In this document: in pieces, positions 24,001 through 36,766 of the stretch
How positions within the stretch are numbered: position 1 is the first letter of the stretch
How the letters are laid out: each line of letters begins with the position of its first letter
Origin: Lethocerus indicus
Taxonomy: Eukaryota; Arthropoda; Insecta; Hemiptera; Belostomatidae
DNA length: 64,000 nucleotides
Reading direction: 5' to 3'
Assembly: GCA_019843655.1 (NCBI GenBank)
Contig: JACDQD010000005.1
Coordinates: 27,228,954 to 27,292,953 of the forward strand
Made by a program: the position numbers and the translations under genes
The notes under the pieces: model-generated
The model's input: only the letters and a program-made list of their open reading frames with translations
What the model was told of the DNA's origin: nothing
Database searches by the model: none

Positions 24001-27000
24001 AATTAAAAATTCTTATATCATTCATTTGCATATCTAGATAAGAAGGAGTCTAACAGCAGGGAGAACGTGTGTGAAATTGGAGTGAGAGCTGTAGTAGAGG
24101 CGTATCAGAAAGGTGAAAAGTCGGAACAGTTTTCACTTCAGCCAATCCACTGGAATGATATTCAGCCAGAATCACTCACACAAGACAGTCCACACAAACA
24201 TGCGTATAATGACCTAAGGTGAGCATTATTTCAATACCATTACTGTTATATTTATGAATGTGTGAATTGGTATCATTGCCTGCCATAGTTGTATGCTCCT
24301 CATATTTTACTATTACCATTAAAATAGGTCTAATAAGTGTTTAATAGATCTCAGTTGTGTTTTTGGAATTATCATTTTAATTTCTTTTTTTTCTTGTTTT
24401 ATTTGTTGCATAAATAATTTCCAAGAGTAATAAGAGTATACCTAAGCTTATAATAAGATATATGACCAACATAGACAAAACATCATAATATATAATATAC
24501 TGAAAAACTAAAAGAAATTGTTTTCGGAATTACTAATTTCAATGTTACATTTTTCCTTTTAATTGTTGTTATTAATACATATGTTCCAATTATAGGTCTG
24601 CTTTTGATCAGCATATCGGGAGTTACTTAAGGCAGTTGTTGAATAAAGAGGGTGTCTCTCAGAGCTGGGCCAATGTAATTTCATCACTCTGTCAGAATGT
24701 AGTAAAAATTGTAAAACCGGACTTCTCAACACTTGATGAAATGGACATCAGACAGTATGTACATAATTTTACTTTGCATGAATCATAATTCTTAAGTGCA
24801 GAGATTATTTTCTTTATGGTTATATAATGATGATATCATTTAAAATAGTATTCTCCTTTCCTTATTAGCACCCCATGTTTTTAAACACTTTTTAAGTACA
24901 TAGTTACATGTTTCCTGTTGAACTTATGAAATAGAAGAAGTTGGGTGAAAACAACAAATTTCAACATTGAATGTCTGATATATTTATTATGTTAGATTTA
25001 TTTGCCTTCAAATACAATTTTAACATTTACTGGGTCTTCAAAAATAATACTGTACTTTTTTCAGAAATTGACCTGGACCATAAATTAATACAAAATGAAA
25101 TTGTGATGTGCAGGTATGTACAGTTTAAAAAGGTTAGTGGAGGAGACAGGAGCGAGTGCGAGATAATTGGAGGAGTAGTCTGCTCCAAGAATGTTGCTCA
25201 CAGGGCAATGCCTACCACCATTCTCAACCCCAAGATACTTCTCCTGTCCTGTCCCATAGTCTACCAGAGAGTTGAGGGCAAGTTTCTTTCTCTAGAACCT
25301 GTCATCATGCAGGTAAATTTGTATATTGCATTTGAGTATATTCTAAATTCTGTAGTAAATTTGATATATCGACTTGGAGTAAGTCTTGTACTTATATGCT
25401 GAGGAAGCTAAGTACAGTACAGTGGTGCATTTGTATTTTATAATAAACCAAAAATGAATCTTTTTACTTCTAGTCTATATTAACACTCAACTGAGGAAGT
25501 ATTAAATTGGTAGGGGGGTTCAGCTTTGTTTTGTTTGCACTTTACCTCTTCTGTACATATTGCTCTTCATAAATTTATTACTTGTCTGGTAGTAGGTATT
25601 AAGTATGAGAGTATATAGCACATATATAGCAAAAGGAGCAAGGAGTGGTGGGGTATTTTGTTGGAGGAAAATTTGGTCAGCTTAGCTCACATGGGATCAT
25701 CCCTATACAGTTCCGGATTTTATTCCCACCGATACACTTTTCTGTTTGTTACAAATTTGAATTCTAGTCAGGTAGGTATTACATTTGTCGACAGGAACAG
25801 GACTACATACGGCATACAGTGGCAAGGATAGCTGCATTGGGTGCCGACTTGGTGGTGGTGGGTAGGAATGTGTCTCGGTTGGCACAAGAAGCACTTCTGG
25901 TTATGGGCATGTCGTTGGTGCTGAATGTTAAAATGACTGTCCTGGAGAGAATAGCACGGACCACCGGTGCAGACATACTGACCTCTGTCGATTCTCATGT
26001 TGGCCGACCCAAGCTGGGCACGTGTGCACTCTTCCATCTACGCACATTCACCACAGACACAGGTCAGTCCCCAGCAGCTATGATACACCGCTAATAATAA
26101 TAATTGGATAGATAAATTTGTGTCTATTCAAACAGGGTTTTTTATGGAATACTTATGAATTATCTGGTCTGTTAGAGAACCTCTTTTGTCATATGTTTAA
26201 TATATGAACACAATCCTCCCTTCCCCCTTCAATTCATTCACTATAATATACAAATTATATAAACCCAGAAAGAGTTCATATTTTCAAAAAGAACTAATAG
26301 ATACTCTAGGTGATATTCTAGGTAATCTAAGTAATAGATCTGGACCAATATACATAGTTTTTAATATACAAATTCTACGTTGAAGGTCATACGAAGACAT
26401 TAATGGTACTTGAGGGATGTCCAATGGCCGACCTCGGGTGTACTGTGTTGTTGAGAGGAACATCTGTCGATGAGTTAGCAAAGATTAAGAGGACTGCTGC
26501 AAGTATGATATTTGCATATTACAACGCAGCACTCGAGTTCTCCTACTTGCTAGATGCTCACGCCAGCCCACCTAGGCCCCCATCTCTCCCACCCCATGAC
26601 ACCTTCTTTCACGATGATACCCAATTACCGCCATCTAATGAAATGGACAAAGAGAATTGTGGTGTTGCAAAAAAGTTTCTCGATGCTTCCTCAATACCAT
26701 CCTCTGAAGGATTGGACAAGTCTTCATCTAGTGGAGATAAAAATGGCAGTACCGGGAAGAAACAAAGCTCAGAGGCTGACCAATTACAGCTGCCCATTTG
26801 TAGAACAACTAAAGAAACTGCTGACTCTTCGTTTTGTGGCGATGATGGAAATGGTTCAGTGGTGAATATTTTCCAGTCTGCAGACTTGCCTTCTCCTATA
26901 GAAAAAGCGGATGACTCTTCAAGTTGTGGAAATAGCAGTACTGTGAAGAAACTTCCAAAGGCCAACCACTTAGCATTGGCATCATATAGTACAACTGAAG

Positions 27001-30000
27001 AAGGAGAAGAATTACCTTGTTTGGGAAATGAAAGTGGGAAGAAATTTCTGAAGGCAAGAGATAGACTCTCAAGTGAAGAAAAAATGAAAGTTAATGTTGA
27101 AGCTGTTTCAGATTTTAGTGATCCCCTACATTCCTATTTGAATCTAGATGAAGACGTTACAAGTGATAACACTGGAAGTCAACAAGCTTTGTCTGTCAGT
27201 GAACTCCCTCTCAGCAACAAGTTCCGTAAAGCCCTTGAGGATAATATTCTCTCAGTGTCACCATATTTAAAGGTATTTTAATTTAATTTTTGAAGTGTTA
27301 TGATATTTTCATGTTTGGTGTTTATCACATTGTTCACATTATTTTCAATTTGTTTACATGTAATGGGAGTAGCTTTAGCAGCATTGCAGAATGAACTACT
27401 TCTATAATGCTTGTTATATCATGTATTGTTACCTTAATGTTCCAAACTTCACAAGTCACAAAAAGAGTTATACTATTATTACAACAAAAATTACTATTCT
27501 GATTCAGTTCACATTGCCATACCTGGAATCAGAAAGTGGACGGAACTGTGCTCTCAGGTCATACTTTGGACAGAAATTGTATTGGTCATCACAACTGCAT
27601 GAACAAACACAAAAGACAAGGACTTCAACCATTACTTCTGATAACTATCAGCCTCTTGAAACTCGATACGAGAACATTAAAGTGAGTATATAATCTAACT
27701 AAATAGACCAATTCTATCTATCATAAATTTATATTTATTTGGAGATCTAAGAGGTTTTGAAATATGATAACTCTTCCTATCTTCTTGTCTCCATTTGCCT
27801 AGTCATTATCCTAGTCCGTTTTCAGCTTTTCACCATAATCAGTAACATTCTTTGGTAATGCAAAGAGGTACTTACGCATATTATATATTTTTGTTTATTC
27901 CTTTTTCTAGAAGTTCTTGAAATGAACCGACACTGAGCCCTAGTTTATGACATGTATAACAGATTTGCACATCTTTCACAGTACCTTGTAACTAATCCAA
28001 ATTATTTTTTTGAATATGAATACATATTGTGAGGAAATTGATCTACAGTATTGCGTAGATTCTTACCTCACACATTCATCATGTCATGTTTTTGTCATGT
28101 CAAGCATGTTTTTGCTGGATCTTGTGCATAATTTATGAGTTTGTGTGCCTGTAGTTGCTGGATGAACATAGGTTTGTGCGTGTTCACTTGACCGAAGCCG
28201 CCGATAGTGCTGAAGTGAGGACACTACTAGCCGAATTCCGGGCTTGCGGCGGGAGAATACCGATGCCAGATCCAAGCGGCACTAATAAGCCAATCGTGGC
28301 CCATCACCGGCCTCTTCCTGCTGCTCCTCAGCATGAGCGCCACCACCATCATGGCGTTGACACCCTCAGGGCCATGGATGTTCTCGAACCGGATAATCAC
28401 CAGACAATATCAGTCCTATTCTGCAGCTATTCACCCATCTCACATAATGCACCATCTTTCTGCGTCGATCCATGGTTTGGCTTAATTTTAACCTTTTTCA
28501 TTGTAAGAATTTCATTTCTCATCTTTATGATAGTGTAGAGGTCTTCAATTTCTAATATCAATAACCTACAAATATACATTAGTATTGCAGTATTTAAGTA
28601 GACATTAATAAGTACTGTATTAAATCATCAATTAATTTTTATCAAAAACCGATGTTAAAAAAATATAACACATAATATTGTTATGTGTTTTGTTAAACAT
28701 TTGTTAATGTTGGGTTGAGCGGTACTAAATTTCTACATTATAATTTTATTAAGGGTAGTTGACATGGAGCTGTATGGCCGCAATGACATCCCATTAGGTG
28801 CATTCCTCGAGCGTTACTGTTTCCGTAAGGAGTATGTCTGTCCATCGGAGAGCTGTGATGTGACGATGCTGCATCATACCAGGCGATTTGTTCACGATGG
28901 TGGTGCAGTCCATGTTGCCCTCCGCCATCTCAATCTCACCCATGATCAGGCAAAGCCAAATCATGACAACATACTAATGTGGACATGCTGCACGAGATGC
29001 AAGATGGTCAGTCCACCAGTAAATATATAAACCGACTGTATGGATGTCTGTAGTCTTTCTACACCTATCTTTTATAAGAATTATTATGTTACCAACATAA
29101 CATAAGATAGGATAGAGGTTAAATACACTAATCATTAGAAGCAAACACTGATTTGTGTGTTAGATTTAACACAGGCTCAAAATATGAACTGTAGAACATT
29201 AAATATATTACTCCCACGTGTTATTATTATGTGACGGTCACTACAGTTAACATTAAAGATAATAATGTAAACCTTAACAATGGTTAAATAAATTTGCAAT
29301 TATGATGAAACTAATATTTGTTCAGGTTACTCCAATAGTTGCAATGTCTCCAGCTACTTGGAGACTCTCATTTGCCAAATATCTAGAACTGCGTTTCCAC
29401 GGCAGCATGTATACAGTCCAACCTCTATCATCTCCAACGTGTCAGCATTCGTTGCACCATGATCACACTCACTATTTTGCTCATAAGAATATTGTTGCTT
29501 CATTTACGTAAGTTATAATTTAATTTTTAAATTTTATTATTGAATTTATTTTACATATTACTACTTCTTTTTTTTAATACAGCAAACATTATCCCAAATT
29601 ATCCATATTATTTAGAAAATCATAATATCCCAAAACTGTCTGTTCAAGCAATAGCAACAAGATTAAATACTACTTACTGTTGTCAGGAAAAATGTTACCC
29701 ATCATCAAAGTAGTATTGCCATAACTATTATTCAATGCACAGAATATTTAAATAAAATACATTAAGATTAACACAAAACTGGTAAAGCGTTCACGATCAT
29801 TAACACAATCAGGGATCATCGAATAACTGAATTACAACATATGCTGCAGCCATTTATTCATTTTGTGATTGTGCAGTTACAGCAAGATCTCAGTGTGGGA
29901 AATTAGTCTGCCACCACTGGTGCTGGAAACAGAGAGAGAACTGTTCAGTGGAACAGCCCTATTGGAAGAGATAAAGACATGGTCCCTTCTGGGGCACCAG

Positions 30001-33000
30001 GCTTTCAGTGCGGCTCTCAACAAACTCTGTTCATTGACTCTAAATGATGGTAATTTATTAACATCAATCCATTTATCTCTCATTGTTAATTGCTAAGGTA
30101 GGAGTGGATGAGTTCAGGGGAGAGAGAGAGAGAAAGAGATACAGACAGGATAGAAAGAAGAATAGAGAAGAGGAGAGTAATATTTGTATGTTTATTGCAC
30201 TTTGTCACTTTGCTCAAAGTAATGTACATTGCTCTGTTTTAATTTTTCAGGTTCTGTTGCTTCTATGAAATTACAATTGCAAAAGGATCAAGCACTTTTC
30301 AAATCTCGAGTTGAAGAAGTACAAACTGAGCTCTCATCTTTGCCTAATGATAATGGAAACAAAAGTAATTTGATATTGATATTGCATGATTATAGTAAAT
30401 TACAAAATTAAAATTAATTAGTAATTCAAATTTTTACACAATATATGTGACTTGAAATATTATTATTGTATGTAATATCTGGAGGAAAAAAATTTATTCT
30501 TAGCAGAAAATAGTTCGAACATGCTGCGTAAGATGTGGAGTATAAAGGACAGTGTCGTAATGGTAAAGAGGCTTGTTGCTGAAACCATAGACGAGTGGAA
30601 CTCAAGACTGTTGGAGGCTGATGCCAATATGGCAGCAAAGAAAAGGGAAGACAAGAAGAGAATCATCAGTACTGGTAGTGTTGGAGGTAGCAGTAATGCT
30701 GTTGTTACAGATAAACCACCCAATATTCAGCAACCACTGCTATCAGACATCATCATAGACGGTGTAAGTAACAACCAAGCCAGCATTTTACTTTTTGTTC
30801 TCTTGTTCGAAATGTCCATATTTTTTTATATTTGAAATGGGCAGCATTTTTATTTTCTTTAACAGCAATTAGTATACCATGTATAAATTAATAAATAATA
30901 ATTAAATAATTATTTCCTCTGTAATGTGTATCTCGACTTTCATTATTTTTGTGTTTTTCTCTCACACACACCCGTACACAAACAGGGTCAACATTTTTGG
31001 GCAGGGGCCTCTCAGCAGCCTTAATAAATCAGGGGTTCAAAAAGTTCCCAGAAAGTGGTTTTTATTTTTAAACAGAATGTTAGTGTTAAAAACATGCACC
31101 TATAATATACTAGACTTAATTTCAAAGTTGTTGGAAAGATTCTAAATTTGTTTAGAGGACCGTTATGCTAATCATCAGCCCTCAATTTTATCCTAGATCA
31201 CTGAGGTAACCTAAAATATGCTGGGCAAACTGACCTCAGAATATCAGAAGATGACTAGATGATACCGGTTAAATTACTCAGATTTATGGAGTACATCTAC
31301 GATGATTTCTTTATGTGTGTGGATTATTTAATACTTTTAATAACTTAAGAGTCTTTTATTATTTAATCTTGAGTCTCTTTCTTGCTGAAGGTATGCCTGG
31401 CTGAGAGTGAGATGAGTGGTAAAGAATCTCCAGATCTTATTGAACCACAACTGGCTGAAGAGGCAACCAATTCTAATTCTAATTCGATGTATGAAAATTT
31501 ATCTACAACTGGTTCTACAAATTTGACTACTCCTGTTAATACTACAGGTTTATCTTCTTCCCCTAGTGACAATTATACAGGTGACTCTGGCGACTCTCAG
31601 CTTCCTAGTGATTCTCATCCTCATGTTCAACAATGTAAGCAATTTCAATTTGATATCGTAACATCCAATTATATGTCTTATTTTAAAAATTAATCACGAA
31701 TAATGCGTGTTCCTTCATAAGGTGTTTACATATATGAGTAGTTGATTCATTGATAATGCGGTATTACAGGTGACGGGTTTGTTGGGACAAATAGTGGAAA
31801 TTTAGATGTCAAAATGGTGCAGGCCAGCACAAATCCACCACAACTCTCTGAAAAGAAAACAGTGAAAACGATACTATCTCAGCTTTTGCCAACTGCTCCT
31901 CACAACATCTACATACAGGTAGATCAGTTTTTATATGTATATACATATGATGAGAATGTACAGTTTTAAATTTCTAAATTAAGTAAATTATTTCAGCTTC
32001 TAAATGGCTCCTACAATACTTATACTTTTAAACATGATGGAAACTAAGTTTTCTTATACTTACACCACTGGAAAAACTAAAGTGTTGCATTCATTTTATA
32101 AGATGGGACGCGGTGTTGGTTTCAGAGTCCAATGAGCCAGTGTGAACACTACTGTCTGCCTGTGGGCTGTCCCCTGCCTGTTGTAGTCTACGAGAGGGAA
32201 CCGAGCTCAATCATAGCGTATGCCCTAACCTCTGCTGACTACCGCAGTGCGCTTGACACCATCACCACTGCCACAGCCACCAACCCATCAGTCACCATTG
32301 ACTTCTGCCAACCCCCCCCTAGGTATTCACACTCCTTCATATCACGGGAGGAAGCTCAAACTGTTCAAAGTGCAGAGATCGGGTTCAACTTAAACTTTAA
32401 TGGTTATTGTGGGTTTTAAAGGTTATGATATCCGATAGCAATATTGGATTTAACATCAAGGATGATTCGGGTCAGAGATGAACCGGTAAGAGTTCTATAA
32501 TTTGGATTGTTGGAAGCGGACAATACCTGAGAGGGCCTTGGGGGGAAAGGGCAAAAACCCTTACACTGCACTTTGCTCAGGTAATTTTCAAGCACTCTAT
32601 TGCTTGGATCTTGGAATAGCAGGGGGTCCACCCTAGGTTCTAACCACAATATGCGTTCTCACCTAATGGGTTTGTGTTCTGGTGGAATCTCAAATTTTCT
32701 TCTGAATACATCTTTTGATTGATTAAATGAGAGGAGCTCATGGACTCCAGTATTTTCAATAGAATATTAACGTCCTTACATTAGATATATGTGCTCCTAT
32801 TTAAATCATTGTGGCAGACTGTTCTTATGTTTAATATGACTTTCATAATCTATTATAATAAGTGCATTGTGTCTTATTTGACAATATATTTAGAAATGCT
32901 TAATATTCTTATTATATTAAATAGTTGTTTTTTAAGGCTAAATTTTGTACATACTCTTATGTTGGATCCAGCTCGAGAATTGAACTGTTCCTGTTCTTTT

Positions 33001-35515
33001 TTTTTATGACAGCCCATTGACAAAACAGAAGGTCTGGAACAGTGTTTTCGATGGGGCGACAGGAAAGGAGACAGGAGATGGATGTGGAAGCGGAGTGGAT
33101 CACCAGAGGATGAGGAGCTCCCCTTCACCAGCCCCCATTCCAGCATCTACCAACATGTTAGCCTTCCTCAGAAATTCCTCTTCATCTTCTACTTCGTAAT
33201 TATATAAACACTGTTAATAGCTGAAACTATAATAGCTAAACTAGTTATTTTTATAATGTTACTATGGTCAAACAAGTTAAAATTTTTGGCTTAGTCTCCA
33301 ATTTTTATACGTAAAATATATCTATTTGCCAAATTAGGTGTTAAAAACAATTCATTCATTCATTTTCTACAGTGAATTTGTGCATAAGCTTAATAATGTA
33401 AATTATTGTATTATTCTATGGAATAACTCTAATTTATAAGTCTATAATATATAGTAATTATCACTACTACTACTTGTATATTATAGTAACTGTAAGTATT
33501 ATAGAATAACTATTATATTATTCCATAGTATTCTGTAAGAATTATAAATATTACCTATACTCTATTTCTGTTTAAAGAGTAATTGATTTTGTAAAAAGTA
33601 TATAGCTTATTTATTATAAACAGAAATATTTTAAAAGTATAGAATAAAATTCATGTATTGTATATAGTAGTACAACAAATAATTTACAAGTAGTAAATGA
33701 ATAATTTGAACAGTCACTTTTGTTTCACATAAGGAGTGAAAAGAACTGCGGGGGACGTGGCAGTTGTGAAGGGCTACAGTTAATGGGTAGTGGGCAGGGT
33801 GTTTGGTGTGCCGACGGTGGAAGCACTGTTAGTGTTCCCCCCGGTCAGCCTCCACCGGCCAGCGCTACCTCCGACGAAGACACTCTCAACAACAGGACCA
33901 GCGACGACACCAGGGCCAAGACAAACAAAAATCATCAGTCTCAAAACATTGAAGTAACTGTCTCATTATTTTCGGTACCCAACAGGCAACAACTTCTCTA
34001 GATACTCACTAGACCAGGGGCCTCATGATCTCTCACTATTAAAGATAGAAAATAAAAATAACCACGAACCAGTGTTAAATGAAGGTTATATTAAAGGCAA
34101 TTAATATAACATTAAATGAGTTTCTTTTTTATGAGGGGGATTTTGGGTATATATCCTTGGTTAATTAGTTTTAGATTTACAATTAACTGATGGGATCTTG
34201 AATTCAAAATAAAATTCAATCTTTTAAGCTACTGCTTCCCACCTAAAATGTGTCGTGGACATTCAGTGGAACTGGAGGAATTCCAGGTTCTAATCCTGGA
34301 ACCACCATTATAATTATTTTGTAAATTATGCCCATTCAACTTTCTGTCCCCTTTGTAAAAAATTAGCATTGACTCAATTAAATATTATATTATTAGTATA
34401 TTTCCCTTTGCAGCTTAGCTTGTAATTCTACATCCTAATGGCTAATGGCTGGACTGAATTTTCTTGTGTTATGTTTATGACTGTAGGTTCAATTCGGAGA
34501 CGCTTGCGCCACATTTAAAGTAAAAGTGTACTTCGCCGAAGAGTTTTGTAGGCTGAGGTCACTTGTGTTGCCCTATGGGGAGGAGAGTTTCATCAGATCC
34601 CTGACTAGGTGCGTACCGTGGGCAGCCACGGGAGGCAAGTCCGGATCAAACTTCAGTAAAACTAAAGGTAATTTTATCGATTGTTTTTTACATGGTTTTT
34701 TTCTCAACACACAAAATTAACCGTTAAATGGCTGGAAGAAAGTGCACAAAATGTACAGACCAACATGTGAAATGTGTGTGATTTAATTCAAAACACAATT
34801 GCAAACAATTCCACACAACCACTAAACTCATGTACACAAAAAAGCACCTATTATGAACTCCTTTGCATATTCAAGTAACCGGTGGTGAAGAATTGATGAG
34901 ATTGTATTGGTGACTCTGCAGCCATCTTTTAATATAATAAAATTCCCCAAGATTCCCGCCGCATTAAAAATGCGTTCATCATTCTGCCAACAGACGACCG
35001 CTTCATTTTGAAAGAGATGTCCCGACTGGAAATCCAGCTGTTCATGGAATTTGCTCCGCAGTACTTCACATACATGGGGACCTGCGTGAGGTCGCGTTCA
35101 CCAACACTGCTCGGTAAGATTGTCGGTGTCTACAGGGTCACGTACAGGAATGCAACTAACAGCTATCGGTCCAATCTACTGGTGATGGAGCACCTGTTTC
35201 ACGCCCGACTGGTCACCAACAAGTTTGACCTGAAGGGCTCTGTCAGGAACAGGCTCGTCGATACAACCTCAGAATCTGAAAGGGAGACAGTCCTCCTTGA
35301 CGAGAACCTCATCAACAGTAAGCTACCACCTGCCTAAAACTGCATTCTATATCAAATCCGTTGTACCTTTTTTGATATTGACTCAATTTAAATTTATGTT
35401 GTCTTTCATTTTATGGTATTGTGTGGATCTCAACGGGAACGGTCTTACCATCCAAGCCCCACTGTATAATTTGATCAACAATACATTTTATTGCTTGTAC
35501 CTACAGCTGAGGGTG

Positions 35516-35605
<90 letters not shown>

Positions 35606-36766
35606 AACCACATTTTATATATTTCATTTTATATTTGGAACAATAATCAGTAATTTATAAAAAGGACATTAATTGAAGGGTGAACATATTTGAAAGTACA
35701 TGATATACCAATTAGGAAAGGTCAAATGAAAAATACTCCCCCTCTCCCTTTCCAATTATTCTATTCCCCTATTTCTAATTTTGTTGTATAAGTATTTTAT
35801 TAACTATTATAACTATTTTGCAGTGACATGCGATTCACCATTGTACATTTTGCCGCATTCCAAGACAATATTGATGCAAGCGATTCACAACGACACACAG
35901 TTTCTGGCCACTCAATCAGTGATGGACTACTCGCTTCTGGTTGGCCTTGACCACTACAAAAGAGAACTAGTAGTTGGCATTATAGGTAGGCCACTAAATT
36001 ACAACAGCCTTCTATTAATGATCCACTTTCAAAGAAATATGCTCTTTACTTAGGTTTCGGCTGTTCGCCATCTTCACTAGTGGTGTTAGTCACATTGGCA
36101 CTTTTGGATGTTTTTTGGGCATTCTCACTGCACTGTCACTGTCACTTGTACTGTGGTGGTTGTCTGTATGTCGTGTGTGTATATATGTGTCTTGTTATTG
36201 TGTTTTTTGGGGGTGTTGTTTGTCTAATTTGGGTTGGGAGGGATTTTGTTAATCGGCTTAAGTCTTTGTCTGATCATGGGTCAAATATATATTTGATCAC
36301 ACAACTATTAGGTTCTGACTTCCAAATATATGACAGGAAACTTATCTGGTATTGTGTATTTACAATCATAAAAGTTTTCCCGTTGATCCAAAATTTATTT
36401 ACTAGTTATCAGTGCAAGTGCACTCAATGAACGATTATTGTTAAATTAGTGCCCCCCTGAGTGTGGAGTGCAAAAATGTACTTAACTAACGTTCATTGGA
36501 TGCACTTGCACCAATAAACTAGCGTAAATGTACTTTTTTATATATTTTTATATTTTTTATTAATTTTTTTAGATTACATCCGAACTTTCACTTGGGACAA
36601 AAAGCTGGAAACTATGGTGAAGAGGTATGGACTATTGGGACAGAACAAGCAGCCTACAATTATATCTCCAGATGAATACAGAGACAGATTCATAGCTGCC
36701 ATGCACAGATATTTTCTCCCTGTACCGGACAGGTGGACCAGACTTGCCAACGGAATTGATTGTTGA
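16106..36766 (+). CDS. PIKFYVE: PIKfyve, 1-phosphatidylinositol 3-phosphate 5-kinase
   Basis: This large endosomal lipid kinase makes PI(3,5)P2 from PI3P. Thirty exons join with consistent phase to 6552 nt, or 2183 residues (human 2098). First exons: 16106-16220, 17080-17192, 17392-17520, 17617-17739, 18106-18175, 18808-19156, 19551-19784, 21774-21955, 23442-23657, 24038-24218. Next: 24596-24754, 25114-25312, 25795-26062, 26386-27272, 27508-27681, 28155-28474, 28754-29006, 29326-29507, 29877-30049, 30251-30364. Last: 30507-30763, 31391-31634, 31770-31918, 32126-32322, 33013-33195, 33734-33953, 34487-34667, 34994-35317, 35824-35985, 36573-36766. The start MSRNLQSQTKLTEFAPLSP fits the family. 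Exon 21 could begin at 30504 instead of 30507. The Drosophila ortholog is fab1. Confidence 0.96.
18007..18065. repeat. (TG)n(AT)n compound microsatellite
   Basis: About 18 bp of TG repeat followed by about 40 bp of AT repeat in PIKFYVE intron 4. Confidence 0.97.
18560..18774 (+). repeat. Possible SINE with GAAA tail
   Basis: This block in PIKFYVE intron 5 has an A-box-like TGGTTAAAGTA at 18584-18594 and ends in a (GAAA)n tail at 18758-18774, the usual 3' end of many insect SINEs. A good B box is not visible and no target duplication was identified, so this is tentative. Confidence 0.3.
19822..20228. mobile_element. hAT-type non-autonomous element
   Basis: The left end CAGTGATTACCAACT (19830 on) and the right end GGTTTGGGAACCTCTG (to 20220) form the imperfect inverted repeat typical of hAT elements (CAGNGGTTCCCAAAC class). 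Flanking octamers GTTTAAGG (19822-19829) and GGTTAAGT (20221-20228) agree at six of eight positions, fitting an aged 8-bp target duplication. The 391-bp element has no transposase frame. It sits in PIKFYVE intron 7. Confidence 0.7.
21613..21722. repeat. Small TIR element, copy I (partial)
   Basis: ATTTAATTCCTAGAATG (21613-21629) followed by TACCTGTAAA matches the left end of the element at 41730-41824 and continues with weaker similarity for about 80 bp. The right terminal repeat is not recognisable here. It lies in PIKFYVE intron 7 just before exon 8. Confidence 0.4.
24596..26900 (+). other. PIKFYVE: PIKfyve chaperonin-like (TCP1) domain, exons 11-14
   Basis: This GroEL/CCT-like region, roughly residues 575-835, binds the VAC14/FIG4 scaffold. 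Family stretches include FSTLDEMDIRQYVQFKKV across exons 11/12, GGVVCSKNVAH, NPKILLLSCPI, the LGADLVVVGRNVSRLAQEAL stretch in exon 13, GMSLVLNVKMTVLERIART, KLGTCALFHL, and KTLMVLEGCPMADLGCTVLL with LRGTS in exon 14. The domain ends about residue 835, where exon 14 becomes low-complexity. Confidence 0.9.
26640..27090 (+). repeat. PIKFYVE: Degenerate protein repeat in PIKfyve exon 14
   Basis: After the chaperonin-like domain, exon 14 encodes about 150 Ser- and acid-rich residues that fall into four or five loose units of 30-38 residues. Each carries an S-S-x-(C/S)-G core, then a short N/S-rich gap, a KK or V-rich step, and an A-x-x-L-L/P-like end. Examples of cores are SSSSGDKNGS, SSFCGDDGNGS and SSSCGNSST. 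Vertebrate PIKfyve has an unrelated linker here. It may be a lineage-specific expansion in a disordered linker. Confidence 0.55.
27508..30049 (+). other. PIKFYVE: PIKfyve conserved Cys/His-rich (CHCR) region, exons 15-19
   Basis: This region joins the chaperonin-like domain to the kinase. It shows the paired Cys and His motifs of the family: RSYFGQKLYWSS, ACGGRIPM, NHQTISVLFCSYSP, DMELYGRNDIPLGAFLERYC, then CPSESCDV with MLHHTRRFVHDGG, the CCTRCKMVTPIVAMS segment, SFAKYLELRFHGS and HSLHHDH. Cysteine spacing is intact, so zinc binding is likely to be retained. Confidence 0.9.
33400..33540. repeat. Small inverted repeat in PIKFYVE intron 25
   Basis: CTATGGAATAA and its reverse complement TTATTCCATAG lie about 100 bp apart in very AT-rich DNA. 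This could be a decayed MITE or chance palindromy. No target duplication is visible. Confidence 0.25.
34240..34340 (+). repeat. tRNA-like SINE fragment
   Basis: A T-arm-like hairpin with loop GTTCTAATC and a 5-bp stem (TCCAG/CTGGA) lies at 34282-34300. The B box GGTTCTAATCC (34286-34296) differs from consensus by one base. No full cloverleaf is seen, so it looks like a tRNA-derived SINE fragment in PIKFYVE intron 26. Confidence 0.35.
35521..35600. repeat. (TA)n(CA)n compound microsatellite
   Basis: About 50 bp of TA repeat followed by about 30 bp of CA repeat in PIKFYVE intron 28. Confidence 0.97.
36050..36154 (-). mobile_element. Dispersed repeat copy B with Penelope-like end
   Basis: On the minus strand 36154-36097 repeats the 58-bp block at 285-342. 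It continues into TGAAGATGGC, a short loop and GCCGAAAC (about 36055-36078). A TGAAGA...GCCGAAAC arrangement with a 3-bp helix between is the reduced hammerhead-ribozyme core known from Penelope-like retroelement ends. The base before TGAAGA is G instead of the needed C, so the ribozyme is probably dead. It lies in PIKFYVE intron 29. Confidence 0.4.

Larger units (their letters stand above)
34487..36766 (+). other. PIKFYVE: PIKfyve phosphoinositide kinase domain, exons 27-30
   Basis: This C-terminal PIP-kinase fold spans roughly residues 1898-2183. The ATP-binding lysine lies in DDRFILKEM, the catalytic motif reads FDLKGSVRNR, MDYSLLVG is complete, and the metal-binding and activation loop run GIIDYIRTFTWDKKLETMVK. 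The family end (YFLPVPDRW) precedes the stop at 36764. All key residues of an active kinase are present. Confidence 0.95.

Noticed and set aside
24971..25402. A 143-residue frame read as a separate gene
   Set aside because: Its core is PIKFYVE exon 12 (25114-25312); the flanks are intron read-through.
36080..36430. A 116-residue hydrophobic plus-strand frame resembling a membrane protein
   Set aside because: It lies in PIKFYVE intron 29, is built largely of GT-rich repeat DNA antisense to the dispersed repeat, and has biased Val/Cys/Leu content from that composition.
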